Origin: Bacillota bacterium
Lineage (GTDB): Bacteria > Bacillota > Clostridia > Oscillospirales > Ruminococcaceae
Assembly: GCA_023391005.1 (NCBI GenBank)
Contig: JAEWBS010000043.1
Coordinates: 1 to 64,000 of the forward strand
Direction of reading: 5' to 3'
Length of the DNA: 64,000 bases
Shown: positions 17,021-24,267 of the stretch, piece after piece
Position numbering within the stretch: position 1 is the stretch's first letter
Layout: the number at the start of each line of letters is the position of its first letter
Translations under genes and position numbers: made by a program
The notes under the pieces: model-generated
Seen by the model: the letters and a program-made list of their open reading frames with translations, nothing else
What the model was told of the DNA's origin: nothing
The model's database searches: none

Positions 17021-18222
17021 TTCACGCTCAGAAAGGTGATGTACAGGCCGGTGATGATCGCGGTGGTGATCACGCCGCTGACATTCGCACCGATCGCGTA
17101 AGGGAGAACGATGGCGGATTTATTCACCAGCGAAACCTCCTTCTGCGCCACCTTAGCGGTCGTTGGCACACAGGAGACCCCCGCGATCCCGATGACCGGA
17201 TTGAATTTTTTGCCGCTGATAAAATAGGCGACGTATCCGCCCAGAATACCGCCGATACCCGAGATCAGCAGCGCCAGAATGCCCAGCACCAAGAGCTTCA
17301 GGATGACGGGGTTGAGGATCGTGGAAGCCTCGCAGAGCACCCCCAGCAGAAGCCCGAGGAAAAAGGTCGCGGTATAAAGAAAGACGTTTTCCAGTAGGGA
17401 GACGTATTTTTCGATACCGGTCTCGCGCACCGCGACCCCGAGGAAGAAGCTCACAAAAAGCGGTGCGGCCACCGGGAACAGCAGGCATAGGATCACGCAG
17501 GCCGCGATGGAAAAGACCAGCTTCTCCCGAGAAGTCACCTCGGAGATGCGGTTGTCCACCGGCGGCTTTATCGCCCGCAGCTGCTTGGGCACCATCAGCC
17601 GGATCAAAAAGGGGTAACCGCCGTAGGTCAGGCTCAGGTACAGATAGGCCACGATGGTGATGGGGACGAACAGATCCTTCGCCATTGTCAGCGAAGCAAA
17701 CAGCACCATTGGCCCGTCCGCGCCGCCGATCAGAGCGACCGCCGCCGCGTCGGTCACCGGCAGACCCATCGCGACCGCGATCGGAAAGGTCAGCAGCGTG
17801 CCAAGCTCGGCGCAGAAGGCGATCAGCATACTGGTGAACGGATAGGCGAGCAGATAACCCATATCGGTAAGCACGCCGATCCCCAGAAAGACCAGACAGG
17901 CGATTAACCCATTGCTGAAGGTAAAGGTATAGATCGGCTGCAAAAAGTTGATTTGCAGGATCTCCATCAGCCCGGCCGCGTCGCTTGCCATCGGATCAAC
18001 AAAAATATTTCCAAGCACCCCGCCGGAAAGATACAGCACGGCGCAGTTGATTGCAATCATACCGAAACCCATCGGGATCATGATGAGGGGCTCCAGAATC
18101 TGTCTGCACCCCAAATAAAACAGCAGGATCCCCAGACAGATCAGGCCGATCCGCGCGGCCGCGACGACCGGCTCCACTGCGAACAGGGTGGAGATCCCCT
18201 GAAACAACATGGACAGTTCCAT
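17017..18222 (-). CDS. oadB: Na+-translocating carboxybiotin decarboxylase, beta subunit (OadB/GcdB/MmdB type)
   Basis: 401 residues. Membrane subunit that decarboxylates carboxybiotin and pumps Na+ outward. Hallmarks: PMGFGMIAIN near 50, GIGVLTDMGYLLAYP near 114, the GGADGP signature at 166-171 whose aspartate binds Na+ in OadB (here followed by M instead of T), and NPVIGIAGVSCVPTTAKVAQ from 341. The open frame runs 35 codons further, but AGGTGAA lies just before this ATG, 4 bases after the 48-residue gene's stop. Family partners are a carboxyltransferase and a biotin carrier. The carrier is two genes upstream, but the only carboxyltransferase in the operon is of the urea carboxylase type. 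Confidence 0.93.
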   Translation of the reverse strand: MELSMLFQGISTLFAVEPVVAAARIGLICLGILLFYLGCRQILEPLIMIPMGFGMIAINCAVLYLSGGVLGNIFVDPMASDAAGLMEILQINFLQPIYTFTFSNGLIACLVFLGIGVLTDMGYLLAYPFTSMLIAFCAELGTLLTFPIAVAMGLPVTDAAAVALIGGADGPMVLFASLTMAKDLFVPITIVAYLYLSLTYGGYPFLIRLMVPKQLRAIKPPVDNRISEVTSREKLVFSIAACVILCLLFPVAAPLFVSFFLGVAVRETGIEKYVSLLENVFLYTATFFLGLLLGVLCEASTILNPVILKLLVLGILALLISGIGGILGGYVAYFISGKKFNPVIGIAGVSCVPTTAKVAQKEVSLVNKSAIVLPYAIGANVSGVITTAIITGLYITFLSVK

Positions 18223-18226
18223 TTCT

Positions 18227-18373
18227 TCACCTGCTTTCAATATCGGAGGGGGCCTTTTTCCGCAATGTTCTGCGCAGCAGGGTGCGAATGGCGGAAATCC
18301 CCACCGCAACCAGCACCGAAAGAACAAACGAGATTGCCGCGACCTGTAGGGTCATCAGCCAAATCTGCGCCAT
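18227..18373 (-). CDS. Small OadG-like membrane subunit (48 residues)
   Basis: Starts at an ATG behind GGGAGGGAAGG and ends 4 bases before oadB. One membrane segment at about 8-30 (VAAISFVLSVLVAVGISAIR) is followed by a basic tail (RTLLRRTLRKK). This is the layout of the gamma/delta subunits that anchor the cytoplasmic parts of Na+-pumping decarboxylases, though shorter than most. It lies between the biotin carrier and oadB, as expected for such a subunit. Sequence alone is too short for a firm family call. Confidence 0.6.
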   Translation of the reverse strand: MAQIWLMTLQVAAISFVLSVLVAVGISAIRTLLRRTLRKKAPSDIESR

Positions 18374-18387
18374 AACCTTCCCTCCCG

Positions 18388-18756
18388 TCAACCGATAACC
18401 GCAAGGACATCGGATGTATTCACAATTTGATTTTGGGTCACAAGGATTTGTTTGACGACGCCGCCCTCGTCGGCGTAGATGGCGTTTTCCAGCTTCATAG
18501 CCTCAAGGATGAACAGACAGTCCCCCTCTTCCACCGTGTCACCGGGCTTGACAAAGATTTTCGCGATTCGTCCGGACATCGGCGCCTCTATCTCCAGACC
18601 CGGTCCAGCGGCGGGTTGTACAGATGCGGCAGCGGGCGCGGCAGGTGGGGATACGGCGGCGGGTGCGGTCGGAGCCGCGGCAAAAACCACCGCGCCCGAT
18701 TCCTCCACATCAACCTCGTAAACCTTGCCTTGATGGATAATTTTTAAGTGTCTCAT
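18388..18756 (-). CDS. Biotin carboxyl carrier protein of a decarboxylase
   Basis: 122 residues. The C-terminal biotinyl domain (about 52-122) has the biotinylation site EAMKLEN with K88, preceded by APMSGRI and FVKPGDTVEEGD. An Ala/Pro-rich hinge at about 26-52 gives the swinging arm mobility. This layout is that of the gamma subunit of glutaconyl-CoA and methylmalonyl-CoA decarboxylases. It would shuttle a carboxyl group from the carboxyltransferase (19218-21174) to OadB (17017-18222). GGAGAATTG precedes the ATG. No biotin carboxylase gene is nearby, so the carrier would have to be charged by a carboxyltransferase. Confidence 0.92.
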   Translation of the reverse strand: MRHLKIIHQGKVYEVDVEESGAVVFAAAPTAPAAVSPPAAPAAASVQPAAGPGLEIEAPMSGRIAKIFVKPGDTVEEGDCLFILEAMKLENAIYADEGGVVKQILVTQNQIVNTSDVLAVIG

Positions 18757-18938
18757 AGCAATTCTCCTTCATGCGTTCATTAGACCATTTGTGATACCCG
18801 TCGCGGATGGCTGTCGTAGGATTTCTTCATCCGGCAAAGCCAACAGGTTTCGCCAATACCGTAAGTATTAACGGGTTCCAGCGGCGCAGCCGGGCATAAA
18901 AGACCGGCCAGATGCCGCGTAAAGATTTCGCAAGAGGT

Positions 18939-19202
18939 CTATTGGGGGCCGCCCTGCGAATCCGGTTGCTCCGGATGCAGCCAGCAGTAGGCGGCAATCG
19001 CCAGAATCTGCTCTATATTCAACCCGCCCTCCGACGGCGCGGAAGAAATTTGGGGTTGCGGAGCCGAGGGTCGGGCGGCGGGCACGGCTTTTTTCCGTAC
19101 GTCAACTTCCTTCTTGACGTTTACCGCGAGGATTCCCGCGCAGACCAGCACCGCGGGGATTAAGAGCATCGACCAGACGGTCGGCAGGATTAAAACGGAC
19201 AA
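18939..19202 (-). CDS. Small membrane protein, possible second OadG-type subunit
   Basis: 87 residues. One N-terminal membrane segment (about 8-27), a basic stretch (VKKEVDVRKKAVP), a Pro/Ala/Ser linker, and an IEQILAIAAYCW segment near the end. That is the order of parts in OadG and MmdD-type subunits. It ends at TAG, but the same frame stays open for another 52 codons to TAA at 18780-18782. This extension is cysteine-rich, with ETCWLCRMKK. Whether the amber codon is a real stop, a disabling mutation or read through is unclear. It lies between the carboxyltransferase and carrier genes. Confidence 0.6.
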   Translation of the reverse strand: MSVLILPTVWSMLLIPAVLVCAGILAVNVKKEVDVRKKAVPAARPSAPQPQISSAPSEGGLNIEQILAIAAYCWLHPEQPDSQGGPQ

Positions 19203-19217
19203 TATGACCCCTCCCGT

Positions 19218-20180
19218 CTAAAGCAAGGATAGAATGGTTTCCAGTCTCTGCTGCTGCGCAAGCGCTTCGCCCAACGTCATGCGGTGAAAACGAACGGTGT
19301 CGCCGGGCTTGAGTTGGCCGACCTTCCAGAATTCGCCGCTGGGGATGGTAGCAAACGAGATAAATCCGCCCAGACTCGGGCCGTCCACACCGAGGATGAT
19401 GGGGGTGTCGCCCGAGAAGTTGATGGTGCCCACCGCATAGGTGTAATCGATCATGTTGGAGGGGTGCTGTCCCCCCTCGCCGCCGTCAGCGCGGGCGAAA
19501 GTCGGCTTGGGACCGCCCTCTAGGCGGATGCCCAGACGGTTGGCGTTATAATTCACCTTGTATTCGGTGGAGAAAAACGCTTGCGCATATTCCGGCGTGA
19601 AGAAGTCGGGCGCACTGTGCGGGCCGGGCAGAACGCCGATATCCCATTCGGTGAGATATTCGGGACGTACCTGCACGCCAAACGGGTTCGCCCGCTCACG
19701 CGGCTGCTCGCAGGGCAAAACCTCCAGCAGATCCCCTTTTTTGAGGGGTCTGCCCTCAAATCCGCCAAATTTGCCATAGGCAAAGGTGGAGCGACTGCCG
19801 AGGTATTCGGGTACGTCAATGCCGCCCGCGATCGCAAGGTAGGCCCTAAAGCCCCCGCCTGTCACCCGGCCGGTTTTGAGCTTGCTGCCCTTGGAAACCT
19901 TGACCGGCGTCCACCACGGAACCTCCTGTTGGTTGATTGTGGCGGCAAATTTTGCGCCCGCGAAAGCGATGACCGCCTCCTGATGAAAGATCAGAACCGG
20001 GCCGTTGCCGGTGATTTCAAGTCCAGCGGCACGCTCGTCGTTACCCACCAGCTTGTTGGCGACGCAAAAGGCAAAGGCATCCATCGGCCCGGAAGGGGGA
20101 ATCCCCACATTCCAGTAGCCCACCCGCCCGGGGTAATCCTGTATGGTCAGGCCCAAGCCTCCGTCTACAATTTCAATCAT
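19218..20180 (-). CDS. Carboxyltransferase half, allophanate-hydrolase-subunit-2-like, urea carboxylase type
   Basis: 320 residues matching the first half of the carboxyltransferase domain of urea carboxylase (KipA/PxpC-related). The pattern QDYPGRVGYWNVGIPPSGPM at 14-33, then ANKLVGNDERAAGLEIT, and further on VPEYLGSRSTFAYGKFGG and QHPSNMIDYTYAVGTINF, are those of urea carboxylase rather than 5-oxoprolinase. In urea carboxylase this domain moves CO2 from carboxybiotin to urea. The frame extends 67 codons upstream, but GGAGGGAAAG fixes the start at MIEIVDGG. It follows the subunit-1-like gene after 19 bases, and the biotin carrier is encoded downstream. Confidence 0.88.
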   Translation of the reverse strand: MIEIVDGGLGLTIQDYPGRVGYWNVGIPPSGPMDAFAFCVANKLVGNDERAAGLEITGNGPVLIFHQEAVIAFAGAKFAATINQQEVPWWTPVKVSKGSKLKTGRVTGGGFRAYLAIAGGIDVPEYLGSRSTFAYGKFGGFEGRPLKKGDLLEVLPCEQPRERANPFGVQVRPEYLTEWDIGVLPGPHSAPDFFTPEYAQAFFSTEYKVNYNANRLGIRLEGGPKPTFARADGGEGGQHPSNMIDYTYAVGTINFSGDTPIILGVDGPSLGGFISFATIPSGEFWKVGQLKPGDTVRFHRMTLGEALAQQQRLETILSLL

Positions 20181-20199
20181 GGTCTTTCCCTCCTTCGTA

Positions 20200-21174
20200 T
20201 CAATAGCCTTCTGTCGCGCGCGCAACAGCCCGGCTTTGCTTTGCGCGGAAGGCGTCGGCCTCCGCCTGAATGCCCGCGAGGAACTGCTGATACGCCGAGA
20301 GATGGAAGAGCCCATCCTCGATCGCGAACTGATAGCGGTTGCTGTGCACCGCCTCGCGCATCTGTTCAAGCTCGGCCTCACTCACCGCCTCGAACCGGAT
20401 GCGGTCGAAAGGTCGGAGCAGCCAAGGCGCCTCCTGAAACGCGGCGCCGAGCTGCCAGGTGTCCCAGATGGGGACGGTGCGCCCGATCAGCTGGTACCCG
20501 CCGGGTGACTCCATCGGATAAATGCACATAAACGCTCCGCCGATGCCCACGGCGCCCTCCGGCGTCATGGTGCGGGCCGGGTTGTATTTCGGCGCGGACA
20601 TCCGATAGCGCGGGTCCAGCGGAACGGCGCACGGCGCGCCCAGATAGACGTCCCCCAGCCCGATGACCAGATGTTCGGTGGCCAGAAAGTATTGCTCGAC
20701 CTCCTTGATGCCCGAAAGCCCGTTGCAGCGGGCGACAAATTCCATGTTGTCCGGCAGGTAGGGCGCCTCGGCGCGCACCGACTCCATGTATTTACCGACA
20801 TATTCAAGGCACCAGCGGTCATGGAATGCAATGGGTAGCCGCACCGTCCGTGAGGGGATGGCCTGCGCTTCGCGCGCGTCGATACCGGCCTCCGCCATTT
20901 TGACGACCTCCACCAGCCGGCTCAGGGGCAGGGTCATACTGTCATAGGTAATCAGGGTGGAACGGACGCCGGGCGACAGCTCCAGTAATCCCTTGACGTT
21001 CATTTCGAGCAGGATCTTTTCGAGCCAGTAGACCCGAACCCGGTAACGGATATCCAGCGATAATTCCCCGAATTCGGCAAGTAGGTTGTTGTTGCCCGCC
21101 ATGCGCAGCACGATTCTGCGCACCGGGTCCTGTTCGTTGAGGATGCAAACGATCGCATCGGAGGTTCGATGCAT
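20200..21174 (-). CDS. Carboxyltransferase half, allophanate-hydrolase-subunit-1-like, urea carboxylase type
   Basis: 324 residues matching the second half of the urea carboxylase carboxyltransferase domain (KipI/PxpB-related). Marks: LLELSPGVRSTLITYD from 63, EAPYLPDNMEFVARCNG from 136, GLGDVYLGAP at 172, YNPARTMTPEGAVGIGG from 198, and SPGGYQLIGRTVPIWD from 223. The KYNPART and GRT.PIW segments separate urea carboxylase-type from 5-oxoprolinase-type proteins. It is also longer than the usual 240-residue PxpB. GAGG lies 8 bases before the ATG at 21174. With the next gene it would form a complete carboxyltransferase that needs a biotin carrier; what it carboxylates or decarboxylates is inferred from the neighbours. 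Confidence 0.88.
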   Translation of the reverse strand: MHRTSDAIVCILNEQDPVRRIVLRMAGNNNLLAEFGELSLDIRYRVRVYWLEKILLEMNVKGLLELSPGVRSTLITYDSMTLPLSRLVEVVKMAEAGIDAREAQAIPSRTVRLPIAFHDRWCLEYVGKYMESVRAEAPYLPDNMEFVARCNGLSGIKEVEQYFLATEHLVIGLGDVYLGAPCAVPLDPRYRMSAPKYNPARTMTPEGAVGIGGAFMCIYPMESPGGYQLIGRTVPIWDTWQLGAAFQEAPWLLRPFDRIRFEAVSEAELEQMREAVHSNRYQFAIEDGLFHLSAYQQFLAGIQAEADAFRAKQSRAVARATEGY

Positions 21175-21259
21175 GCAAACCGCCTCTTTTCTCTTTAATT
21201 TCAGCGGCAATCTCTCTTTCCCGAAGGGAAGGAAAGATTGCCGCCCTCTGTGTCTGGAA

Positions 21260-22120
21260 CTACTTAAGGTTCGCCGCCTTTACCGCCGCGATGAATTTTT
21301 CGGAATCGGTGACGTTTCCGAAAACGCCGCCCTGCATCTTCACCGACTTGATGGCCGCCAAATGATTGCCATGATCGGTCGCGCCGGTGCCGTCCTTCAT
21401 CAGCGTGCACCAGAAGCCGTAGTCGTTCGCCTCGCGCATGATGGTGTGAACGCAGACATCGGTCGTGATGCCGCAGATGACGATATGGGTGATCCCGAGG
21501 TTTTTGAGGATCATATGGATGGTGCTCGAGCCGAAAGCGCCCTTGCCCGCCTTATCGACCACCACCTCGCCCGGAGCGGGATAAACCATCTCGTGCAGGT
21601 CCCAGTTGCGCTCGCCCCTGACCAGCAGGCGGCCCAGCCCGTTTTCAGGGATATCGCCGATGCCCACGCCGTTTCCGATAATCTTGCTGCGCAGAACTTT
21701 GTTGAAGGGCGCGTCGGAGAGGTCGGGCTCGTGACCCTCGCGGGTGTGGATGACCTTGATGTCGGTGCCGCGGACCGTCTCAAGCACATTTGCGATCGGC
21801 TGTAGCGCCGAGGCGGTGTTGTTGAGATCGTAACCCATGACATCTACATAGCCCATCTTACCGCAGAAATCAATCTGCATATCCACGCAGATAAACGCGG
21901 TGCGGGCGGAGTCCATCTCCACATACGCCGTATCGCCGAAGTTGGGGCAGTCCTCCACCTCAAGCTTAATCAGCGTTCCAATAGGCGGCCCGTACAGCCA
22001 CTGAGGGAATTCAAAGGTCTTGGTCTCCTGAAACTTCTGATAGGCCTCCTCTACTCTGGCCAGCATGGTTTCCCGGTTCTTGCTGTAAAACGGCTCGTAC
22101 TTTCTTAACTCTGTTGCCAT
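21260..22120 (-). CDS. Isochorismatase-fold amidohydrolase, biuret-hydrolase-like
   Basis: 286 residues. Cysteine hydrolase fold with triad D80 (CVDMQIDFC), K190 (VVDKAGKGAF) and C223 (GITTDVCVHTIMREAND). Additional segments GYVDVMGYDL, HTREGHEPDL, NHLAAIKSVKMQGGVFG and the cis-peptide region before C223 follow the pattern I know from biuret amidohydrolases, which release ammonia from biuret to give allophanate. The N-terminal 65 residues are an extension seen in some members. It lies directly upstream of the urea-carboxylase-type carboxyltransferase, whose natural ligand is allophanate. Related enzymes act on ureidoacrylate or N-carbamoylsarcosine, so the substrate remains an inference. Confidence 0.85.
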   Translation of the reverse strand: MATELRKYEPFYSKNRETMLARVEEAYQKFQETKTFEFPQWLYGPPIGTLIKLEVEDCPNFGDTAYVEMDSARTAFICVDMQIDFCGKMGYVDVMGYDLNNTASALQPIANVLETVRGTDIKVIHTREGHEPDLSDAPFNKVLRSKIIGNGVGIGDIPENGLGRLLVRGERNWDLHEMVYPAPGEVVVDKAGKGAFGSSTIHMILKNLGITHIVICGITTDVCVHTIMREANDYGFWCTLMKDGTGATDHGNHLAAIKSVKMQGGVFGNVTDSEKFIAAVKAANLK

Positions 22121-22187
22121 AATGCTTGACCTCCTATATCCTATTTTTTGACGGCAGATATTCGATGATGAATGAACGACGGGGTTA

Positions 22188-23498
22188 CTATGTATCCGCG
22201 CGCTCGCGGAAGATGAGCTGCTCCATGACGACCACGAGAATGATCACCATGATGACCGGGTTTTTAAAGAGGGTTCCTACCAGTCTGGGGACGGTTGAGA
22301 AGAAGGTTTCCGGAAGAAAACTGAGGCCAAACGCCAGAAAGACCGAAAACCCGACGATGAAAATTTCGCGCGTCGCAAATTTGGGCCCCTGTGACCAGTT
22401 GCTTGCGCCGATGCCGATCAGTGTGCAGGCCACACCCATCAGGACTGCGCCGGCGACCGCCTCGGGCATCGCGGCCATCAGCCCGCCGACATTACCGAAG
22501 AAGCTGAGCACGATAAAGACGACGCTGGCGACAAGGATAAAGAACCGGGAGGCGACTCGGGTGAGCAGGATAAAACCCAGATTCTCTCCGTAGGCGACGT
22601 TACTGGGAACACCGAAAACCGAAGCGAGCACGCCTTCGACAATGCCAAAGACCGAGAAGTACCTTTTTTCTTCGACAGCGGTCATCTTCTTGCCGATAAT
22701 GCCGGTATAGCCCTGAATGTTGCCATAGAGATTGACCGCGGAGAAGATGTTGACGATCACCATTGTGATAATCAGGTCAACCGGCGGCATCTGCATGCCG
22801 TAAGGAAAGAGCTTGGGAACGGTGAACACCGGCATAGAGGCCACAAGGCCCCAGTCGAATTGCCCAATCACCATGAAGATGAGATAGCCGAGCACGATGG
22901 TGATGAGAACCGGGATGGTTGCGATCATCCCTTTCCCCTTAATCGAGAGGAAGCCGCAGATGAGCGCGAGGGCGATTCCGATAAAGAAGGGCGCGGTGGC
23001 ATTCTGGCTGGCAATGAGGGAAACCCCCGCCGTACTGGTCGAGAGGCCCACCATCAGAATCATCGCACCGGAAACCAGCGGTGTCCAGACGCGTCCGATA
23101 TAGCTGATAAACCCGGCGGCGCCCAGAACCGCAACAATGAGGCCCGCGATGATATAGGCGTTGAAGGATTGCAGCGCGTATTCCTTGCCGCCCACCGCCC
23201 CGGCCGCCACAATAGCGAGTGACGGGATGATGTTGGGGCCGGATACCATCGAAAGCCGGTGCCCCACCAACACCTGTAACAAGGTGGAGATACCAATGAT
23301 GAACACCACCCGGACCATGTACATGCCCATTTCTTCACCGGTCATGCCCAGTCCTTTTCCCACGATCGAATAGCCCCACACAACGGGATAAAACATAATC
23401 ATGATCCATTGCAAGGAATAGATAACAGCGTCCTGCGTAGTTCGCGGCTTTTCATCGGGCGTATACACCAGCTGAAAGGTTGACTGCACTTTTTCCAT
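22188..23498 (-). CDS. NCS2-family permease (xanthine/uracil permease type)
   Basis: 436 residues with about 14 membrane segments, the NCS2 layout. Members import purines, pyrimidines, urate and similar heterocycles with H+ or Na+. LQWIMIMFYPVVWG near the N-terminus, GPNIIPSLAI, and VNLYGNIQGYTGIIGKK match positions conserved across the family, while the C-terminal PEAVAGAVLMGV is typical. A frame extension of 6 codons exists, but GAGGAGGAATTC precedes this ATG. It is the first gene of the unusual decarboxylase operon and so likely brings in its substrate or a precursor. Confidence 0.88.
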   Translation of the reverse strand: MEKVQSTFQLVYTPDEKPRTTQDAVIYSLQWIMIMFYPVVWGYSIVGKGLGMTGEEMGMYMVRVVFIIGISTLLQVLVGHRLSMVSGPNIIPSLAIVAAGAVGGKEYALQSFNAYIIAGLIVAVLGAAGFISYIGRVWTPLVSGAMILMVGLSTSTAGVSLIASQNATAPFFIGIALALICGFLSIKGKGMIATIPVLITIVLGYLIFMVIGQFDWGLVASMPVFTVPKLFPYGMQMPPVDLIITMVIVNIFSAVNLYGNIQGYTGIIGKKMTAVEEKRYFSVFGIVEGVLASVFGVPSNVAYGENLGFILLTRVASRFFILVASVVFIVLSFFGNVGGLMAAMPEAVAGAVLMGVACTLIGIGASNWSQGPKFATREIFIVGFSVFLAFGLSFLPETFFSTVPRLVGTLFKNPVIMVIILVVVMEQLIFRERADT

Positions 23499-23624
23499 TG
23501 GAATTCCTCCTCTCAAATAGACCGGCTCATAGATGCGCGTCGTAATCTTGCGATAAATGATTGTAGTCTCTATTTTAACGGTTTCTGCCGGATTGTATAG
23601 GGTAACGGATGATAAAAAAGCGCC

Positions 23625-23654
23625 AATAAATTATCCCGAAAGGATAAATTTATT
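23625..23654. promoter_or_regulatory. Inverted repeat upstream of the NCS2/decarboxylase operon
   Basis: AATAAATTATCC (23625-23636) and GGATAAATTTATT (23642-23654) form a dyad around CGAAA with one extra base, about 130 bases upstream of the permease start. AT-rich and in the promoter region, it is a candidate operator for the operon. Confidence 0.45.
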
Positions 23655-23703
23655 GACCTAACAATCCATTTATATATTTAATGTATAAAATAACTGTGGA
23701 TTA

Positions 23704-23874
23704 TTAACAACTAATTGATGATCCAAGGTAAATGCAGTCGCTTTTGTGCTCAAACCAGATAAAGCCCTTCGTCTTCCATCCGACAGGCGGTCTGCGCGTC
23801 ATTTTGCGATAATTCCGTACCTCTTCCTGCGTTACTGGCCAGTCAGCACCGCACCACCGACAAATGCGTTTAAA
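23704..23874 (-). pseudogene. Possible fragment of a small cysteine-containing protein
   Basis: An open stretch of 56 codons without a usable start reads like coding sequence: KRICRWCGADWPVTQEEV near its beginning, then RPPVGWKTKGFIWFEH and a final CIYLGSS. The CRWCGA pair could be half a zinc ribbon. A stop lies immediately upstream, next to the long hairpin at 23882-23931. It may be the tail of a gene cut off by rearrangement. I do not recognise the parent family. Confidence 0.2.
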
Positions 23875-23881
23875 TCAAACA

Positions 23882-23931
23882 ACGGTAGGAAATTTGAACT
23901 TTTTAAAAGAAAAGTTCAAATTTCCTACCGT
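23882..23931. repeat. Perfect 22-bp inverted repeat
   Basis: ACGGTAGGAAATTTGAACTTTT pairs perfectly with its complement at 23910-23931 around a 6-base loop. It probably forms a terminator-like hairpin, but no gene ends close by on the plus strand; on the minus strand it lies beyond the end of the 24268-25377 gene. Confidence 0.6.
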
Positions 23932-24267
23932 CCAAAATATACGGTTCACGCCAAACCGTATTTAATCCCGGGCGCAAACATCATAAATTAGAGTTTATCG
24001 AGCAGGCCGATTCGTTGTTAAATTTGAGAAAAGCACCCCATAGACATTCCATCGCTATTGAAGATCATCGTTGTCTGCATGATTCAAAAATTGAAGGGGT
24101 TCTTTAGCAGCTCGTTGAAGCATAAGCAAAATCGAAGCATGCATCAACAAAAACGTGAGATAGGTTTATATCACTTCCAACAAGACGGAACATGCTCTTT
24201 CAGGCTCCTCAAATAACGGGCTGTGCGCGGATTGAGAAAGGTATACGATAGTCTCCTAAACTTAGCG
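23932..24267. other. Gap with no supportable gene
   Basis: About 335 bases between the long hairpin and the end of the dehydrogenase gene. I see no ribosome binding site with a credible frame, no strong promoter and no repeat. Confidence 0.4.

Noticed and set aside
19581..20531. 316-codon open frame on the plus strand
   Set aside because: Antisense to the two carboxyltransferase genes in GC-rich DNA; its codon pattern mirrors the real genes.
19218..21174. 5-oxoprolinase (PxpBC) assignment for the two carboxyltransferase-like genes
   Set aside because: No PxpA (LamB/YcsF) gene is nearby, and KYNPARTMTPEG, GRTVPIWD and QDYPGRVGYW are the urea-carboxylase-type wording; the biotin carrier neighbour also argues against it.
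23746..23991. 81-codon open frame on the plus strand
   Set aside because: Runs through the long hairpin and has no binding site; the minus strand reads more like coding sequence here.
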